Below are positions 43,703-52,784 of a DNA stretch of 64,000 nt, piece after piece; position 1 is the first letter of the stretch; each line of letters starts with the position of its first letter. A program made the position numbers and the translations under genes. The stretch is taken from contig CAZCZO010000016.1 in the NCBI GenBank assembly GCA_964503275.1, positions 1-64,000 of the forward strand, given 5' to 3'. The notes beneath the pieces were generated by a model that saw only the letters and a program-made list of their open reading frames with translations, searched no databases and was not told the DNA's origin. The stretch is from DASRAP01 sp964503275. GTDB lineage: Bacteria > Gemmatimonadota > Gemmatimonadetes > Gemmatimonadales > Gemmatimonadaceae.

Positions 43703-44119
43703 GTGGCGAGCGATATCCGACCCCAGTACCTCTTGGCGAGCACGCCGTTCCGGTTCCCGGCGCTGGCGCGGCTCTGCGGCAGCTTGGCGCTGGGGCAGGG
43801 GCGCGAGTCGGTGGTGGCGCTGTTGCTGGTGACCCGGATCGCAGCGGCGATGCTCGGGGAGCAGGGCCTGTTCGTGGTCGCGGCGACGCGCGCGCAGGCC
43901 GCGGCCGAGTGGTTGCGGGCCTCCTGTCCGGATCGCCAGGTGCGGACGGCGGCGACGGGCGTCTGCGAGGCCGTGATCGCCGGCGAGGAGCGTGGCGTGC
44001 GCAAGGCACTCCTGCAGCTGGTGGCAGCGACCAGCGAGTTGCTGACGCCGGCCGCGCGGGCCGAGCTGGCACCGTACACGGCGCTGGCTCGCCCGTCGGG
44101 CGGGGTGCCCCGCCGCTGA
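43703..44119 (+). CDS. Hypothetical Ala-rich helical protein
   Basis: This 138-residue protein is not recognised. It is mostly helical and Ala/Leu-rich, with a hydrophobic central part (VALLLVTRIAAAMLGEQGLFVVAA) and a conserved-looking QAAAEWL...CPD segment. The sequence includes no signal peptide. The GTG at 43703 coincides with the +1 expected from a GAGATT box at 43691-43696, a one-base variant of TAGATT. It precedes the DnaB-like ATPase gene by 40 bases and may be functionally linked to it. Confidence 0.6.
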   Translation: MASDIRPQYLLASTPFRFPALARLCGSLALGQGRESVVALLLVTRIAAAMLGEQGLFVVAATRAQAAAEWLRASCPDRQVRTAATGVCEAVIAGEERGVRKALLQLVAATSELLTPAARAELAPYTALARPSGGVPRR

Positions 44120-44146
44120 GCGTTTGCCCTGTGGCCCGGGACGGCG

Positions 44147-44152
44147 TATCTT
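44147..44152 (+). promoter_or_regulatory. -10 box upstream of the DnaB-like gene
   Basis: TATCTT followed by CG predicts +1 at 44159, one base before the GTG at 44160. There is no Shine-Dalgarno sequence. Confidence 0.55.
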
Positions 44153-44159
44153 CGCCAGC

Positions 44160-45011
44160 GTGCCGCGCTCTGACATCTCCCCTGTGTCGCGTTTGATCCG
44201 TCGCGTCGATGCGCTGGCCGACGGCGCGCCGTCGGTGGACACGATCGTCAGCGGGTTCCCGAGCCTGGACCGGATGCTGGGCGGCGGCGTGCGGCGCGGC
44301 GACCTGGTGGTGGTGGGTGGCGATGTGGGGAGCGGCAAGTCGGCGTTGCTGCTCGCGCTCGCCCTGCGGATGTCGGCGACGCAGACGGTGCTGCTGTGGT
44401 CGGGCGAGATGACGGCGGACCGCGTGCTGGAGCGGGCGTTGGCGATCGAGGGACGGGTGCCGGTGGCGGCCCTGCGCTCCGGCGATCTGGACGAGCTGCA
44501 ACGCGCGACGGTCGGCGCGGCGGCGCTGCGGCTCCGGGACCGGGCGCCGATCGTGCTGACGCTAGGCCGGAGCGGGGTGGAGGGCGTTGCGCAGTATTTG
44601 CGGGATTCTGCGGACCGGGCGTCGGTGGTGATTGTCGACCCGATCGCTGCACTGGCGCATGAAGGGCGCGTTGATGATTCCTTAATGGCGCGAATCGTGG
44701 CCGATTTGAAGCGGCTCGCGCTTGAGCATGAGGTCTGCGTCATCGTGTCATCGCCGCTGCCCGGGCTCGACCTGCGGCGCCCGGACCGCCGCCCCACACT
44801 CGACGACTTCGGTGCGGCGGGTGCGACGAAGGACACAGCGGATATCGTGCTGGCGCTGTATCGTGAAGGCATGTACGACCCTGGCCTCGGCATCGAGGGT
44901 GCCACCGAGCTGCTGGTGCGCAAGCACCGCAATGGCGCAACAGGGTATGTGGACCTCTATTTCTTCGAGCAGTGGATGCGGTTCGAAGATCTGTTGGACC
45001 CGGATCGTTAG
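44160..45011 (+). CDS. DnaB-like RecA-fold ATPase (C-terminal helicase domain only)
   Basis: This 283-residue protein has one RecA-fold domain. Walker A is GGDVGSGKSALLL, Walker B is SVVIVDPIAALAHE, and a DnaB-like sensor stretch reads DDFGAAGATKDTADIVLALYRE. The late KHRNGATGYVDLYF segment parallels DnaB motif H4. The N-terminal DnaG-interacting domain of DnaB is absent, so this is not the replicative helicase. It may be a helicase-like or partner ATPase. The start is GTG 44160, set by the promoter spacing; an upstream in-frame start at 44124 lies inside the promoter. A CsgG-like gene follows after 12 bases. Confidence 0.8.
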   Translation: MPRSDISPVSRLIRRVDALADGAPSVDTIVSGFPSLDRMLGGGVRRGDLVVVGGDVGSGKSALLLALALRMSATQTVLLWSGEMTADRVLERALAIEGRVPVAALRSGDLDELQRATVGAAALRLRDRAPIVLTLGRSGVEGVAQYLRDSADRASVVIVDPIAALAHEGRVDDSLMARIVADLKRLALEHEVCVIVSSPLPGLDLRRPDRRPTLDDFGAAGATKDTADIVLALYREGMYDPGLGIEGATELLVRKHRNGATGYVDLYFFEQWMRFEDLLDPDR

Positions 45012-45023
45012 GAGACGAAACCG

Positions 45024-46364
45024 ATGCGACGCACGACGAACTGGATGGTAGTGGCCGCCGCGCTCTGCGCAGCCGCCCCGGTGCAGGGCCAGGTGACCGA
45101 TCGCGCGCTCGCGGTCGCCGAACAGGGGCGCGACAAGGCGCCGAACAGCGCCGAGGCGCAGCGGCGCGTCGGGATCGCCTATTACAAAGCGGCGCGGTAC
45201 GACGACGCGCGCACGGCGCTCTCGCGGGCGACCTCGCTGGATCCACGCGACGGCCTCGCGGCCCTCTACCTCGGCCTCACCGCCGAGGCGGTGAACGACC
45301 TCGGCGCGGCGCGCCGCGCCTACACGAGCTACCTCGCGACCGGGAAGACCCGCAAGACGCGCACGCTGGTCCAGGACCGGCTGGCGGCGGTCGAGCGGCT
45401 CGAGCTCCAAGCGGCCGCCAAGGCCGCCGTGGCGCGGGAACAAGAGCTCGGCAACACGGTCGGCCCCAAGACCACCATCGCGGTGATGCCGCTGCGCTTC
45501 GTCGGCGCGGACACCACGTTGCGCCCGCTCGAGCGCGGCATGGTCGACCTCATGGTCACCGACTTCGCCAAGGTCAAGGCGCTGACGGTGCTGGAGCGCG
45601 AGCGGGTGCAGGTGCTCATGGACGAGATCAAGCTCTCGGAGTCGGGCCGCGTGGAGGCCGCCTCGGCGGTGCGCTCCGGGCGGCTGCTGACCGCGGGCAG
45701 CGTCGTGCAGGGCGCGATCACGCAGACCGGCTCGGACCGGCTGCAGGTCGCAGCCTCGGTCGTGAGTGTCGCGACCTCCGAGGCGACCGGGACCGCCAAC
45801 GCGGAGAATTCGCTCGAGCGCTTGTTCGACCTCGAAAAGGAGATCGTCCTAGGCGTGATCGAGCGCCTGGGGATCACGTTGTCCCCCGCCGAACGCGAGG
45901 CGATCCAGCAACGCCCAACGCGCTCGGTGCAGGCCTTCCTCGCCTACAGCCGCGGCCTGGTGGCCTCGGACGCCGGCCGCCTCGATGAGGCCCGCAATTT
46001 CTTTGACAACGCCCGCGCGCTCGACCCGGGCTTCGGGGCGGCCGCGGCCGCGGCGCAGAGTGCGCGCTCGACGCAGGTCGGTGCGACGGTCACCACCCCG
46101 ACCATCGAAGCCAGCCTGGCCGGGGGCTCGGAAGGCAAGACGGTCGAGGCCGCGACGACCGGGGCGGTGGTCATCAACTCGGACCTGCTCGGCTCGACGC
46201 TGCAGCAGGCCTTGGCCGATGTGAATCCCTCGGGCGCGGACCTGATCGGCGTGCAGACGGGGACCTCGACCCGGGATGCCTCCACGCAGACGACGGGGGT
46301 CGATCAGCCGTCGACGCGCGCGGGCACCGTGACCATCATCATTCGCCGGCCGGGAGGCCTATGA
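45024..46364 (+). CDS. Exported TPR protein with a CsgG-like domain
   Basis: This 446-residue protein has a signal peptide (about 1-23, ending PVQGQ), then two or three TPR repeats (about 25-110, AQRRVGIAYYKAARYDDARTAL). A CsgG-like domain lies around residues 150-290: IAVMPLRFVG, a MVTDFAKVKALTVLERERVQVLMDEI segment like the CsgG/TolB N-terminal fold, and GAITQTGSDRLQV. The C-terminal part has another TPR-like helix pair and a low-complexity tail. CsgG forms an outer-membrane secretion pore in curli systems, but related domains are widespread. Shine-Dalgarno AGGAG lies eight bases upstream. The stop overlaps the next ATG (ATGA), pairing it with a barrel protein. Confidence 0.78.
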   Translation: MRRTTNWMVVAAALCAAAPVQGQVTDRALAVAEQGRDKAPNSAEAQRRVGIAYYKAARYDDARTALSRATSLDPRDGLAALYLGLTAEAVNDLGAARRAYTSYLATGKTRKTRTLVQDRLAAVERLELQAAAKAAVAREQELGNTVGPKTTIAVMPLRFVGADTTLRPLERGMVDLMVTDFAKVKALTVLERERVQVLMDEIKLSESGRVEAASAVRSGRLLTAGSVVQGAITQTGSDRLQVAASVVSVATSEATGTANAENSLERLFDLEKEIVLGVIERLGITLSPAEREAIQQRPTRSVQAFLAYSRGLVASDAGRLDEARNFFDNARALDPGFGAAAAAAQSARSTQVGATVTTPTIEASLAGGSEGKTVEAATTGAVVINSDLLGSTLQQALADVNPSGADLIGVQTGTSTRDASTQTTGVDQPSTRAGTVTIIIRRPGGL

Positions 46365-47440
46365 TCGCGAAGTCGGTTCTCGCGGCGGGAGCACTCGCGC
46401 TGGCCCTGCCAGCCGGTGCAGGGGCACAGGGGATCGGGGACGCCGCGTGGCGGATCTCGCCGCAGATCTCCAACTACACCTTCGGCAAGGGCGCCAACGA
46501 GACCACCGTGTCGCAGAGCGCGGTCCCGATCGCGATGATCGTGCCGCTCTCGGGACGCCTCACCTTCGACGTCGCGACGGCGTTCGCGACCACGCGGGTC
46601 GAGTCGGGCAACAACGTCAGTGAGATCACCGGCCTCACCGACACGCAACTGCGCTTCAACTACACCATCGGCACGGACGCGGTGGTGCTGACGGCGGGCC
46701 TCAACGTGCCCACCGGGCAGTACGAGGTCGAGCAGGACGCGATCGCCGCGGCCGGGCAGATCGGCAACGACTTCCTCGCGATGCCCGTGTCGAGCTACGG
46801 CAACGGCATCGCCGGGACGGGGGGCATCGCCATCGCGCGGCCGCTGGGCTCGTGGAACCTCGGCCTCGGCGGCAGCTTCCGCCGCTCCACGGAGTTCGGC
46901 GCGTTCCAGCAGTCCGACGATGTGCTGCGCTTCCAGCCGGCCGACGAGATCCGCGTGCGCATCGGCGCGGACCGGCTCGCCTTCGGTGGACGCGTGGTCC
47001 TCGGGCTCATCTACTCGGCGTTCGGCGAGGACGTCGCCGCGACCACGACCTACTCGACCGGCGACCGCATCATCGGGCAGGCGGCGCTCGACATGCCGCT
47101 GGGCATCGGGCAGCTCTTCGTCTCGGGCTGGCACCTGCAGCGCATGGAGGGCGAGCAGATCGGTGGCATCGCCCCGCCCGAGGGCATCTCGAACATCAGT
47201 GCGGGCTACGGGATGACCTTCGGCTCGCTGTTCGTCGAGCCCAACGTCGAGGCCCGCCGCTGGAGCATCGACGGCACCGGTGCGGGCTCGCTCGCGTACA
47301 TCGGTCTCCGCACGCGGCTCACGCTGGGCCCGCTGCTCGTCTTCCCCAGTGTGAGCGTGGGGAGCGGCTCGCTCGAGAGTCAGGTGGGCTCCACCGACCT
47401 CTCCGGCTTCAAGGGGGGCCTCGCGTTCCGCCTGAAGTAG
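46361..47440 (+). CDS. Putative outer-membrane beta-barrel partner of the CsgG-like protein
   Basis: This 359-residue protein has a signal peptide (about 1-22, ending GAGAQ). The rest is made of repeated amphipathic strands with aromatic edges, such as LRFNYTIGTDAVVLTAGLNVP, IAIARPLGSWNLGLGGSFRR and GMTFGSLFVEPNVEARRW, ending in FRLK. No specific family was recognised. The four-base overlap with the CsgG-like gene implies equal-level synthesis and a shared envelope role. Confidence 0.72.
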   Translation: MIAKSVLAAGALALALPAGAGAQGIGDAAWRISPQISNYTFGKGANETTVSQSAVPIAMIVPLSGRLTFDVATAFATTRVESGNNVSEITGLTDTQLRFNYTIGTDAVVLTAGLNVPTGQYEVEQDAIAAAGQIGNDFLAMPVSSYGNGIAGTGGIAIARPLGSWNLGLGGSFRRSTEFGAFQQSDDVLRFQPADEIRVRIGADRLAFGGRVVLGLIYSAFGEDVAATTTYSTGDRIIGQAALDMPLGIGQLFVSGWHLQRMEGEQIGGIAPPEGISNISAGYGMTFGSLFVEPNVEARRWSIDGTGAGSLAYIGLRTRLTLGPLLVFPSVSVGSGSLESQVGSTDLSGFKGGLAFRLK

Positions 47441-47454
47441 TCGCGGCCCGGCGT

Positions 47455-47460
47455 TAGATT
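47455..47460 (+). promoter_or_regulatory. Possible -10 box for yebC-ruvCA
   Basis: TAGATT followed by GC predicts +1 at about 47467 and a 24-base leader before the yebC ATG. This unit has a leader, unlike most such boxes in the window. Confidence 0.4.
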
Positions 47461-47490
47461 GCAGGCTGTCCCTCAGCCCACAGCACTCCG

Positions 47491-48234
47491 ATGGCCGGTC
47501 ATTCCAAGTGGAAGCAGATCAAGCACTACAAGGCGGCAACTGACGCCAAGCGTGGTGCCCTCTTCACCAAGTTGATCCGCGAGATCACCGTCGCCGCCAA
47601 GTTCGGCGGCGGTGATCCGGACGGGAACCCCCGCCTGCGCACCGCCATCGACGCGGCCAAGGGGAACTCGATGCCCAAGGACAACATCGAGCGTGCCATC
47701 AAGAAGGGGACGGGCGAGCTCGAGGGCGTCGATTACCAGGAGGTCACCTACGAGGCCTACGGCCCGGGCGGGGTGGCGATCATGATCCAGGCGCTCACCG
47801 ACAACCCCACGCGCACCGTCGCCGACGTGCGCTTCAAGCTCTCGCGCGGCGGGGGCTCGTTCGGCAGCACCAACTCCGTCGCGTTCCTGTTCGACCGCAA
47901 GGGCCAGATGTACGTGGAGGCCGCCGGCCGCGACGAGGATGCGACGATGGAAGCCGCCCTGGAGTGCGGCGCCGAGGATTTCTCGCGCGAAGATGACCGC
48001 TTCCTGATCTCGACGGACCCGGCCGACCTGCACGCCGTGAAGACGGCGCTGGAGGCCCGCGGGATCACGGCCACCGACGCGGCCATCGTGTGGGTGCCCA
48101 AGACCACGGTGAAGGTCGAGGGCGACGCGGCCGAGCAGCTGCTCAAGTTGCTGGAGGCGCTCGAGGACTTGGACGACGTGCAGAAGGTGGACGCGAACTT
48201 CGATATCGACTTCTCGCAGCTGGCCGAGGCCTGA
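47491..48234 (+). CDS. yebC: YebC/PmpR-family regulatory or ribosome-associated protein
   Basis: This 247-residue protein has full family signatures: MAGHSKWKQIKH and DAKRGALFTKLIREI at the N-terminus, NPRLRTAIDAAKGNSMPKDNIERAIKKG, YEAYGPGGVAI and TDNPTRTVADVR, and an acidic C-terminal domain. The family was named as transcription regulators, and some members act on ribosomes to relieve stalls; which applies here is not readable from sequence. It leads the ruvC-ruvA-ruvB group, an order seen in many bacteria. Confidence 0.95.
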   Translation: MAGHSKWKQIKHYKAATDAKRGALFTKLIREITVAAKFGGGDPDGNPRLRTAIDAAKGNSMPKDNIERAIKKGTGELEGVDYQEVTYEAYGPGGVAIMIQALTDNPTRTVADVRFKLSRGGGSFGSTNSVAFLFDRKGQMYVEAAGRDEDATMEAALECGAEDFSREDDRFLISTDPADLHAVKTALEARGITATDAAIVWVPKTTVKVEGDAAEQLLKLLEALEDLDDVQKVDANFDIDFSQLAEA

Positions 48235-48244
48235 GCGGACGCGC

Positions 48245-48736
48245 GTGATCGTACTGGGGATCGACCCGGGCACGGCCACGACGGGCTACGGCATCGTTCG
48301 CCGCGAGGGGGCGACGCCCACGCTGATCGAATGCGGGGTGATCCGGACGGCCGCGTCGGCCACGTTGGCCGCGCGGCTGGCGACCATCTTCGACGGCGTC
48401 CAGGCGCTGCTCGCGCAGCATCGGCCCGACGCGGTCGCTGTCGAAGAGGCCTTCCTCAACAAGAATGTGCGGACCACGCTGGTGCTGGGCCATGCGCGCG
48501 GTGTGATCCTGTTGGCCGCGCAGCACGCGGGTGTGGCGATCCATGAGTATTCGCCGGCGACGATCAAGAAGGCGGTGGTGGGCACGGGCGTGGCGACCAA
48601 GGAGCAGGTGCAGTTCATGACCGCGAAGATCCTGCGCCTCAAGTCGGCCCCCGCGCCGGCCGACGCTGCCGACGGGGTCGCCGCCGCACTGACCTGCCTG
48701 TTGGGGGCGCGCCTGCCCATGGTCAGGCCGCTGTGA
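48245..48736 (+). CDS. ruvC: Holliday-junction resolvase RuvC
   Basis: This 163-residue RNase-H-fold resolvase cuts Holliday junctions. Catalytic acidic residues are Asp7 in GIDPGTATTGYG, Glu in AVEEAFLNKN, and the Asp pair in APADAADGVAAAL. RTTLVLGHARGV and EYSPATIKKAVVGTG are standard. The start is GTG at 48245, 10 bases after the yebC stop, and the stop overlaps the ruvA GTG (GTGA). Confident. Confidence 0.96.
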   Translation: MIVLGIDPGTATTGYGIVRREGATPTLIECGVIRTAASATLAARLATIFDGVQALLAQHRPDAVAVEEAFLNKNVRTTLVLGHARGVILLAAQHAGVAIHEYSPATIKKAVVGTGVATKEQVQFMTAKILRLKSAPAPADAADGVAAALTCLLGARLPMVRPL

Positions 48737-49323
48737 TCTCGCAGCTGCGGGGCACCGTGCTGGAGCGGGAACTGGACCGCGTCGAACTGCTGACGGCGGG
48801 CGGCGTCGCGTACCTGGTGCACATCCCGCTCTCGGTGTTCGAGCAGTTGCCGCGCGTGGGCGAACCGGTCACGCTGCACACCGCGCTGGTGATCCGCGAC
48901 GATGCCTGGGAGTTGTACGGCTTCGTGGCGGCGACGGACCGTGCGCTGTTCCAGCTGCTGCGCACGGCGAGCGGCGTGGGGCCCTCGCTGGCCCTGTCGT
49001 TGCTGTCGTCGCTCACCCCCACGCGCCTCGTGCAGGCCATCACCGCGCGCGATGTACCCACCCTGCAGCGGGTGCCGCGCGTGGGCAAGAAGACGGCGGA
49101 GCGGCTCTGTGTGGAGCTGGGCGACAAGCTCAAGGCCTGGGCGCCTGCGGCGGGTGAGCCGGCCCGCGGGGCCGGGGCCAGCGATGCGGTGCGCGCGCTG
49201 GTGGCGCTGGGCTACGGCGAGAGCGACGCCGAGCGGGCGGTGGCCGCCGCCATCGAGGCGGCGCGCGGGGCCTCGCCGGCCGACCTGATCAAGCGCGCGC
49301 TCGCGACCCTGCAGGGACGGTAG
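48733..49323 (+). CDS. ruvA: Holliday-junction branch-migration protein RuvA
   Basis: This 196-residue protein has the three RuvA domains: OB-fold (about 1-62, MISQLRGTVLERELDRVELL), tandem helix-hairpin-helix (about 70-130, with ASGVGPSLALSLLSS and VPRVGKKTAERLCVELGDKL), and a C-terminal UBA-like RuvB-binding domain (about 148-196, ALVALGYGESDAERAVAAA). It starts within the ruvC stop. The stop codon TAG is the first half of the predicted ruvB -10 box. Confidence 0.96.
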   Translation: MISQLRGTVLERELDRVELLTAGGVAYLVHIPLSVFEQLPRVGEPVTLHTALVIRDDAWELYGFVAATDRALFQLLRTASGVGPSLALSLLSSLTPTRLVQAITARDVPTLQRVPRVGKKTAERLCVELGDKLKAWAPAAGEPARGAGASDAVRALVALGYGESDAERAVAAAIEAARGASPADLIKRALATLQGR

Positions 49324-49326
49324 ATT
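49321..49326 (+). promoter_or_regulatory. -10 box for leaderless ruvB, built on the ruvA stop codon
   Basis: TAGATT starts with the ruvA stop codon TAG. It ends exactly seven bases before the A of the ruvB ATG (49333), so ruvB may also be transcribed on its own. Confidence 0.5.
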
Positions 49327-49332
49327 CCGCCC

Positions 49333-50367
49333 ATGACGCGCACCGAGATCACCACCCCCGAAGCGATCGGCGAGGAGTCGGTCGTCGAGCTGTCGCTGCG
49401 TCCGCGGCGGCTCGCCGAGTTCATCGGTCAGTCGCGGGTGAAGGAATCGCTGGACATCGCGATCCGCGCCGCGCTCGGGCGCGCCGAACCGCTGGACCAT
49501 GTGCTGTTCCACGGCCCACCGGGGCTCGGCAAGACGACGCTGGCGGAGCTCATCGCGCGCGAGCTGGGCGTGAATCTGCACACGACGTCGGGGCCGGCGC
49601 TGGAGAAGCCCGGCGACCTGGTCGGTCCGCTGACGAATCTGCGAGCGGGCGACATCCTGTTCATCGACGAGATCCACCGGCTGCGTCCGATCATCGAGGA
49701 GTTCCTCTACCCCGCGATGGAGGACTACAAGATCGACATCCGCCTCAGCGAGGGCCCCAAGGCGACGACGATCACGATGCCGATCGAGCGCTTCACGTTG
49801 ATCGGGGCGACGACGCGGTTCGGCTTGCTGACCGCGCCCTTGCGCGCGCGCTTCGGCATCGCGCTGCGGCTGGACTTCTACCCGCCGGAGGAGGTCGAGC
49901 AGGTGGTGCGGCGCACGGGCGATGTGCTCAATGTGGAGCTGTCGCCCGATGGCGCGCAGGAGGTCGCGCGCCGGTCGCGTGGGACGCCGCGCATCGCCAT
50001 CCGCTTGCTGCGGCGCGTGCGCGACTACGCGCAGGTGCGCGCGGACGGACGCATCAGCGGCGATGTCGCCCGCGAGGCGCTGAAGATGCTCGAAGTTGAT
50101 CCGTTCGGCCTTGATGACCTCGACGTGCGCATCCTGCGCACGATCGTCGAGAAGTTCGACGGCGGGCCCGTAGGCATCGCCTCGCTGGCCGCCGCGATCG
50201 GCGAGGATGCGAGCACGCTGGAGGAGGCCTACGAGCCCTTCCTCGTGCAGAGCGGGTTCATCCATCGCACCGCGCGGGGCCGCATGGCGACACCGGCCGC
50301 GTACCGGCACCTGGGCTTCACCCCACCGCCGCAGCGCGGCGCGCAGCCCGAGCTGTTCGGCGGCTGA
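49333..50367 (+). CDS. ruvB: Holliday-junction helicase motor RuvB
   Basis: This 344-residue AAA+ motor drives branch migration with RuvA. Walker A is GPPGLGKTTL, Walker B is ILFIDEIHRL, sensor 1 is IGATTRFGLLT, and the Arg finger region is LLTAPLRARFG. The C-terminal winged helix has AAAIGEDASTLEEAYEPFL, IQSGFIHRTARGR-type and RHLGF segments. It lies nine bases after ruvA. No Shine-Dalgarno sequence. Confidence 0.97.
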   Translation: MTRTEITTPEAIGEESVVELSLRPRRLAEFIGQSRVKESLDIAIRAALGRAEPLDHVLFHGPPGLGKTTLAELIARELGVNLHTTSGPALEKPGDLVGPLTNLRAGDILFIDEIHRLRPIIEEFLYPAMEDYKIDIRLSEGPKATTITMPIERFTLIGATTRFGLLTAPLRARFGIALRLDFYPPEEVEQVVRRTGDVLNVELSPDGAQEVARRSRGTPRIAIRLLRRVRDYAQVRADGRISGDVAREALKMLEVDPFGLDDLDVRILRTIVEKFDGGPVGIASLAAAIGEDASTLEEAYEPFLVQSGFIHRTARGRMATPAAYRHLGFTPPPQRGAQPELFGG

Positions 50368-50524
50368 TCGCCGCGCGACTGGGCCGGTGCGCGGCGCTCA
50401 CGATGAGCGCTTCGTCGTCACACTGGCCGTTGCGGACACATCGACGGGCGTGACCGTCGAGCGCTGCCCGGTGCCTGACATCGCGCGTTGGGGCTTCGCT
50501 CTGGCGTGGCGGTGCGGCGGGTGG

Positions 50525-50530
50525 TATCGT
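50525..50530 (+). promoter_or_regulatory. -10 box for GWxTD paralogue 3
   Basis: TATCGT ends exactly seven bases before the A of ATG 50537. This supports that start over longer in-frame options back to 50207. Confidence 0.5.
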
Positions 50531-50536
50531 CGCTTC

Positions 50537-52765
50537 ATGGGACGACCCGCCCACTCCCGCCTCGCATGCCGGCTGCTCGGCGTCGCGATGTTGACCGCGC
50601 TGGCGACCGCGGGCGTCGGCGTGCGGGCACACGCGCAGCTGCCCTCGCGAGACATCGCGTCCGCGGCCGTACCAGACTCGCTCGCGGTCCTCGCCGCGCT
50701 GACGGACTCGGCCCGCCGCAGCGACGGGGTGCAGCGCGCCGAGCTGATGTATCGTCGCGGGATGCTGGCGTGGGGGCTGTCGCGACGCGCGCAGGTGCCG
50801 CCGCCGGTCTCCGGGTTGAGCTGGCAGGCGCTGGGCCACATGGCCGACACCTCCCTGCGGCTCGCGGCGCTGCTCAGGCCCGACAGCGTACACTACGGGA
50901 TCGCGGCCGGTCAGTACTTGGCGTCGACCTTCGGCGTGTTCAATCGCACGGCCGCGCGCAATCTGTACCAGACCATGCGCGGCAGCGCTGAGCAGTCCGG
51001 CGATCCCCGGATGATCGGCCTCACCGCGCACGCCCTCGGACGCATCGAGTGGCGTTTGTATCAGTCCTTCGCTGACCGCGTGGTGGGTGTGCCGGGCGAC
51101 GCCTCGCCCGCGACGGTCTCGGCGATGGACTTCACGATCCTCCAGAACCAGCGCGCGGGAGATGCCGGGAAGGCATCGCGCAGCGACGAGGCCGGCGAGT
51201 CCCACTTCCTGGCCGCCGAACGCGCCTTCGAGGAGGCGATGCGGCATTTGCCCGGGTCCGCGACCCTGCTCCGCGACGCGGCGGGGCCGCTGGTGGAGCG
51301 CCGGCGGTGGAGCGAACTGCGCACCGCCGCGGGCAACGTGATGCGCCTGTCGCCGGAGGATCCCTGGGGCTATCTCGCCGGTGGGCTTGCCGCGCAACGC
51401 CTCGATGACTTCGCCGAGGCCGCGCGCCTGTTGGAGCGCGGGATGTCGTTGCTGCCGCCGGCGGATCGCGCGCGGCTGGACCGACTGCAGCGCATCCTGC
51501 CGATCAACGACACGGCGGCCTTCAACGCCATGCCGCCGGAACGGCAGCGGGAACGTGCGTCGCTGTATTGGTTGCTGGCCGATCCGCTGTGGTCCGTGAT
51601 CGGCGATGAGCCGCGCACGGAGTTCCTCGCTCGGCTGGTGCAAGCGGAGCTGCGGCTGAGCTTCTCGGACATCGAGATCTTGGGCGCCGAGACTGATCGT
51701 GGCGAGATGCTGGTGCGCTGGGGTCCACCGCGCGAGATCATCACGCAGCGTGGCGACCCCTCGCGCCCAGAGCTGGGCGAGGCGTTCCTGGTCAGCCACT
51801 GGCGCTGGACGGCGAGCGCCCTCGAGAGCGCCCAGTACGGCCGGGTGAATCTGGACGCGTGGTTCTTCGGCCTCGAGGACCTGCCGTTCGACAAGGATCG
51901 GCACCCGGGCACGCTCGAGCTCATGCGCGACGTGCCGGTGCGCTGGTCGAACATCGTGCAGCACCGGATCGACTCGTTGCCGACGCAAGCGGCGCGCTTT
52001 CGCGGAGAGGACGGGGTCGACGTGATCTACGCGGCGCGCGTGCCCGTGCAGCGCATCGAGGCCGACGCCATCCTGCGCGGTGAGACCACGGCCCACTGGT
52101 GGATCATGCAGCCGGGCGGCGACACGCTGGCTCGCGACTCTACCAAGCTGCAGGGGACGGACGGCTACGTGCTGTATCGCGCCACGGTGCCCGAGGGCAC
52201 TTACGTGATGCGCGGCGAGGGGACGCATGTGGGCTCGACGCGTGCGGCCCGCGCGGCCCGCGCGATCGCGACCGGCCCCGACGAAACGGCCGGCTTCATG
52301 ACCCGTGGCTTCGGCATGAGTGACCTGCTCCTGAGCGAGGCCCCGTCGCGGCGGCGGGACGCCGACCGGTGGAACGAGCTTGACCTGCGCCCCGTGCCCG
52401 GCGAGCACGACCGACGCCGGCCACTGCACCTGCTGTGGGAGCTGTACGAGGCGGGCGCGGTCGATGGACGGCATGAGCTCGACGTCGAGGTGCGCCTGGA
52501 GCGGATCGTCCGCCGCGGCGGACTGGCCCAGGCGGCGCGCATCGCCATCCAGATGCTCAGCGGGGCGCGGGGCTCGGCGCGCTCCGAACAGGGCGATGTG
52601 CGCGTGGCGTTCCACCGCTCGGAGGCGGCGCGCGAGATCCTCCTGGACCAGTTCACGCTGTCGCTCAGCGATTCACCGCCGGGGGAGTATCGCCTGACCG
52701 TCGAGATCACCGACACCGTGACCGGACTCCGCCGCGCCCGCAGCAGCGAGCTGGTGCTGCGCTGA
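50537..52765 (+). CDS. GWxTD-domain secreted protein, paralogue 3
   Basis: This 742-residue protein has a signal peptide (about 1-33, ending RAHAQ) and the same overall layout as the tandem copies at 11-15.6 kb: TPR-like helices with DTSLRLAALL and ARNLYQTMRG segments, then the GWxTD domain and a beta-rich C-terminus. Its motif is the most diverged, GAETDRG followed by RWGPP, and the two following loops differ most (it reads SQYGRVNLDAWFFGL-type residues where the others read FSFIG). It lies 20 bases before queA and was possibly transcribed with it. Role unknown. Confidence 0.82.
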   Translation: MGRPAHSRLACRLLGVAMLTALATAGVGVRAHAQLPSRDIASAAVPDSLAVLAALTDSARRSDGVQRAELMYRRGMLAWGLSRRAQVPPPVSGLSWQALGHMADTSLRLAALLRPDSVHYGIAAGQYLASTFGVFNRTAARNLYQTMRGSAEQSGDPRMIGLTAHALGRIEWRLYQSFADRVVGVPGDASPATVSAMDFTILQNQRAGDAGKASRSDEAGESHFLAAERAFEEAMRHLPGSATLLRDAAGPLVERRRWSELRTAAGNVMRLSPEDPWGYLAGGLAAQRLDDFAEAARLLERGMSLLPPADRARLDRLQRILPINDTAAFNAMPPERQRERASLYWLLADPLWSVIGDEPRTEFLARLVQAELRLSFSDIEILGAETDRGEMLVRWGPPREIITQRGDPSRPELGEAFLVSHWRWTASALESAQYGRVNLDAWFFGLEDLPFDKDRHPGTLELMRDVPVRWSNIVQHRIDSLPTQAARFRGEDGVDVIYAARVPVQRIEADAILRGETTAHWWIMQPGGDTLARDSTKLQGTDGYVLYRATVPEGTYVMRGEGTHVGSTRAARAARAIATGPDETAGFMTRGFGMSDLLLSEAPSRRRDADRWNELDLRPVPGEHDRRRPLHLLWELYEAGAVDGRHELDVEVRLERIVRRGGLAQAARIAIQMLSGARGSARSEQGDVRVAFHRSEAAREILLDQFTLSLSDSPPGEYRLTVEITDTVTGLRRARSSELVLR

Positions 52766-52784
52766 TGCGGGCGCCGACCGCGCC

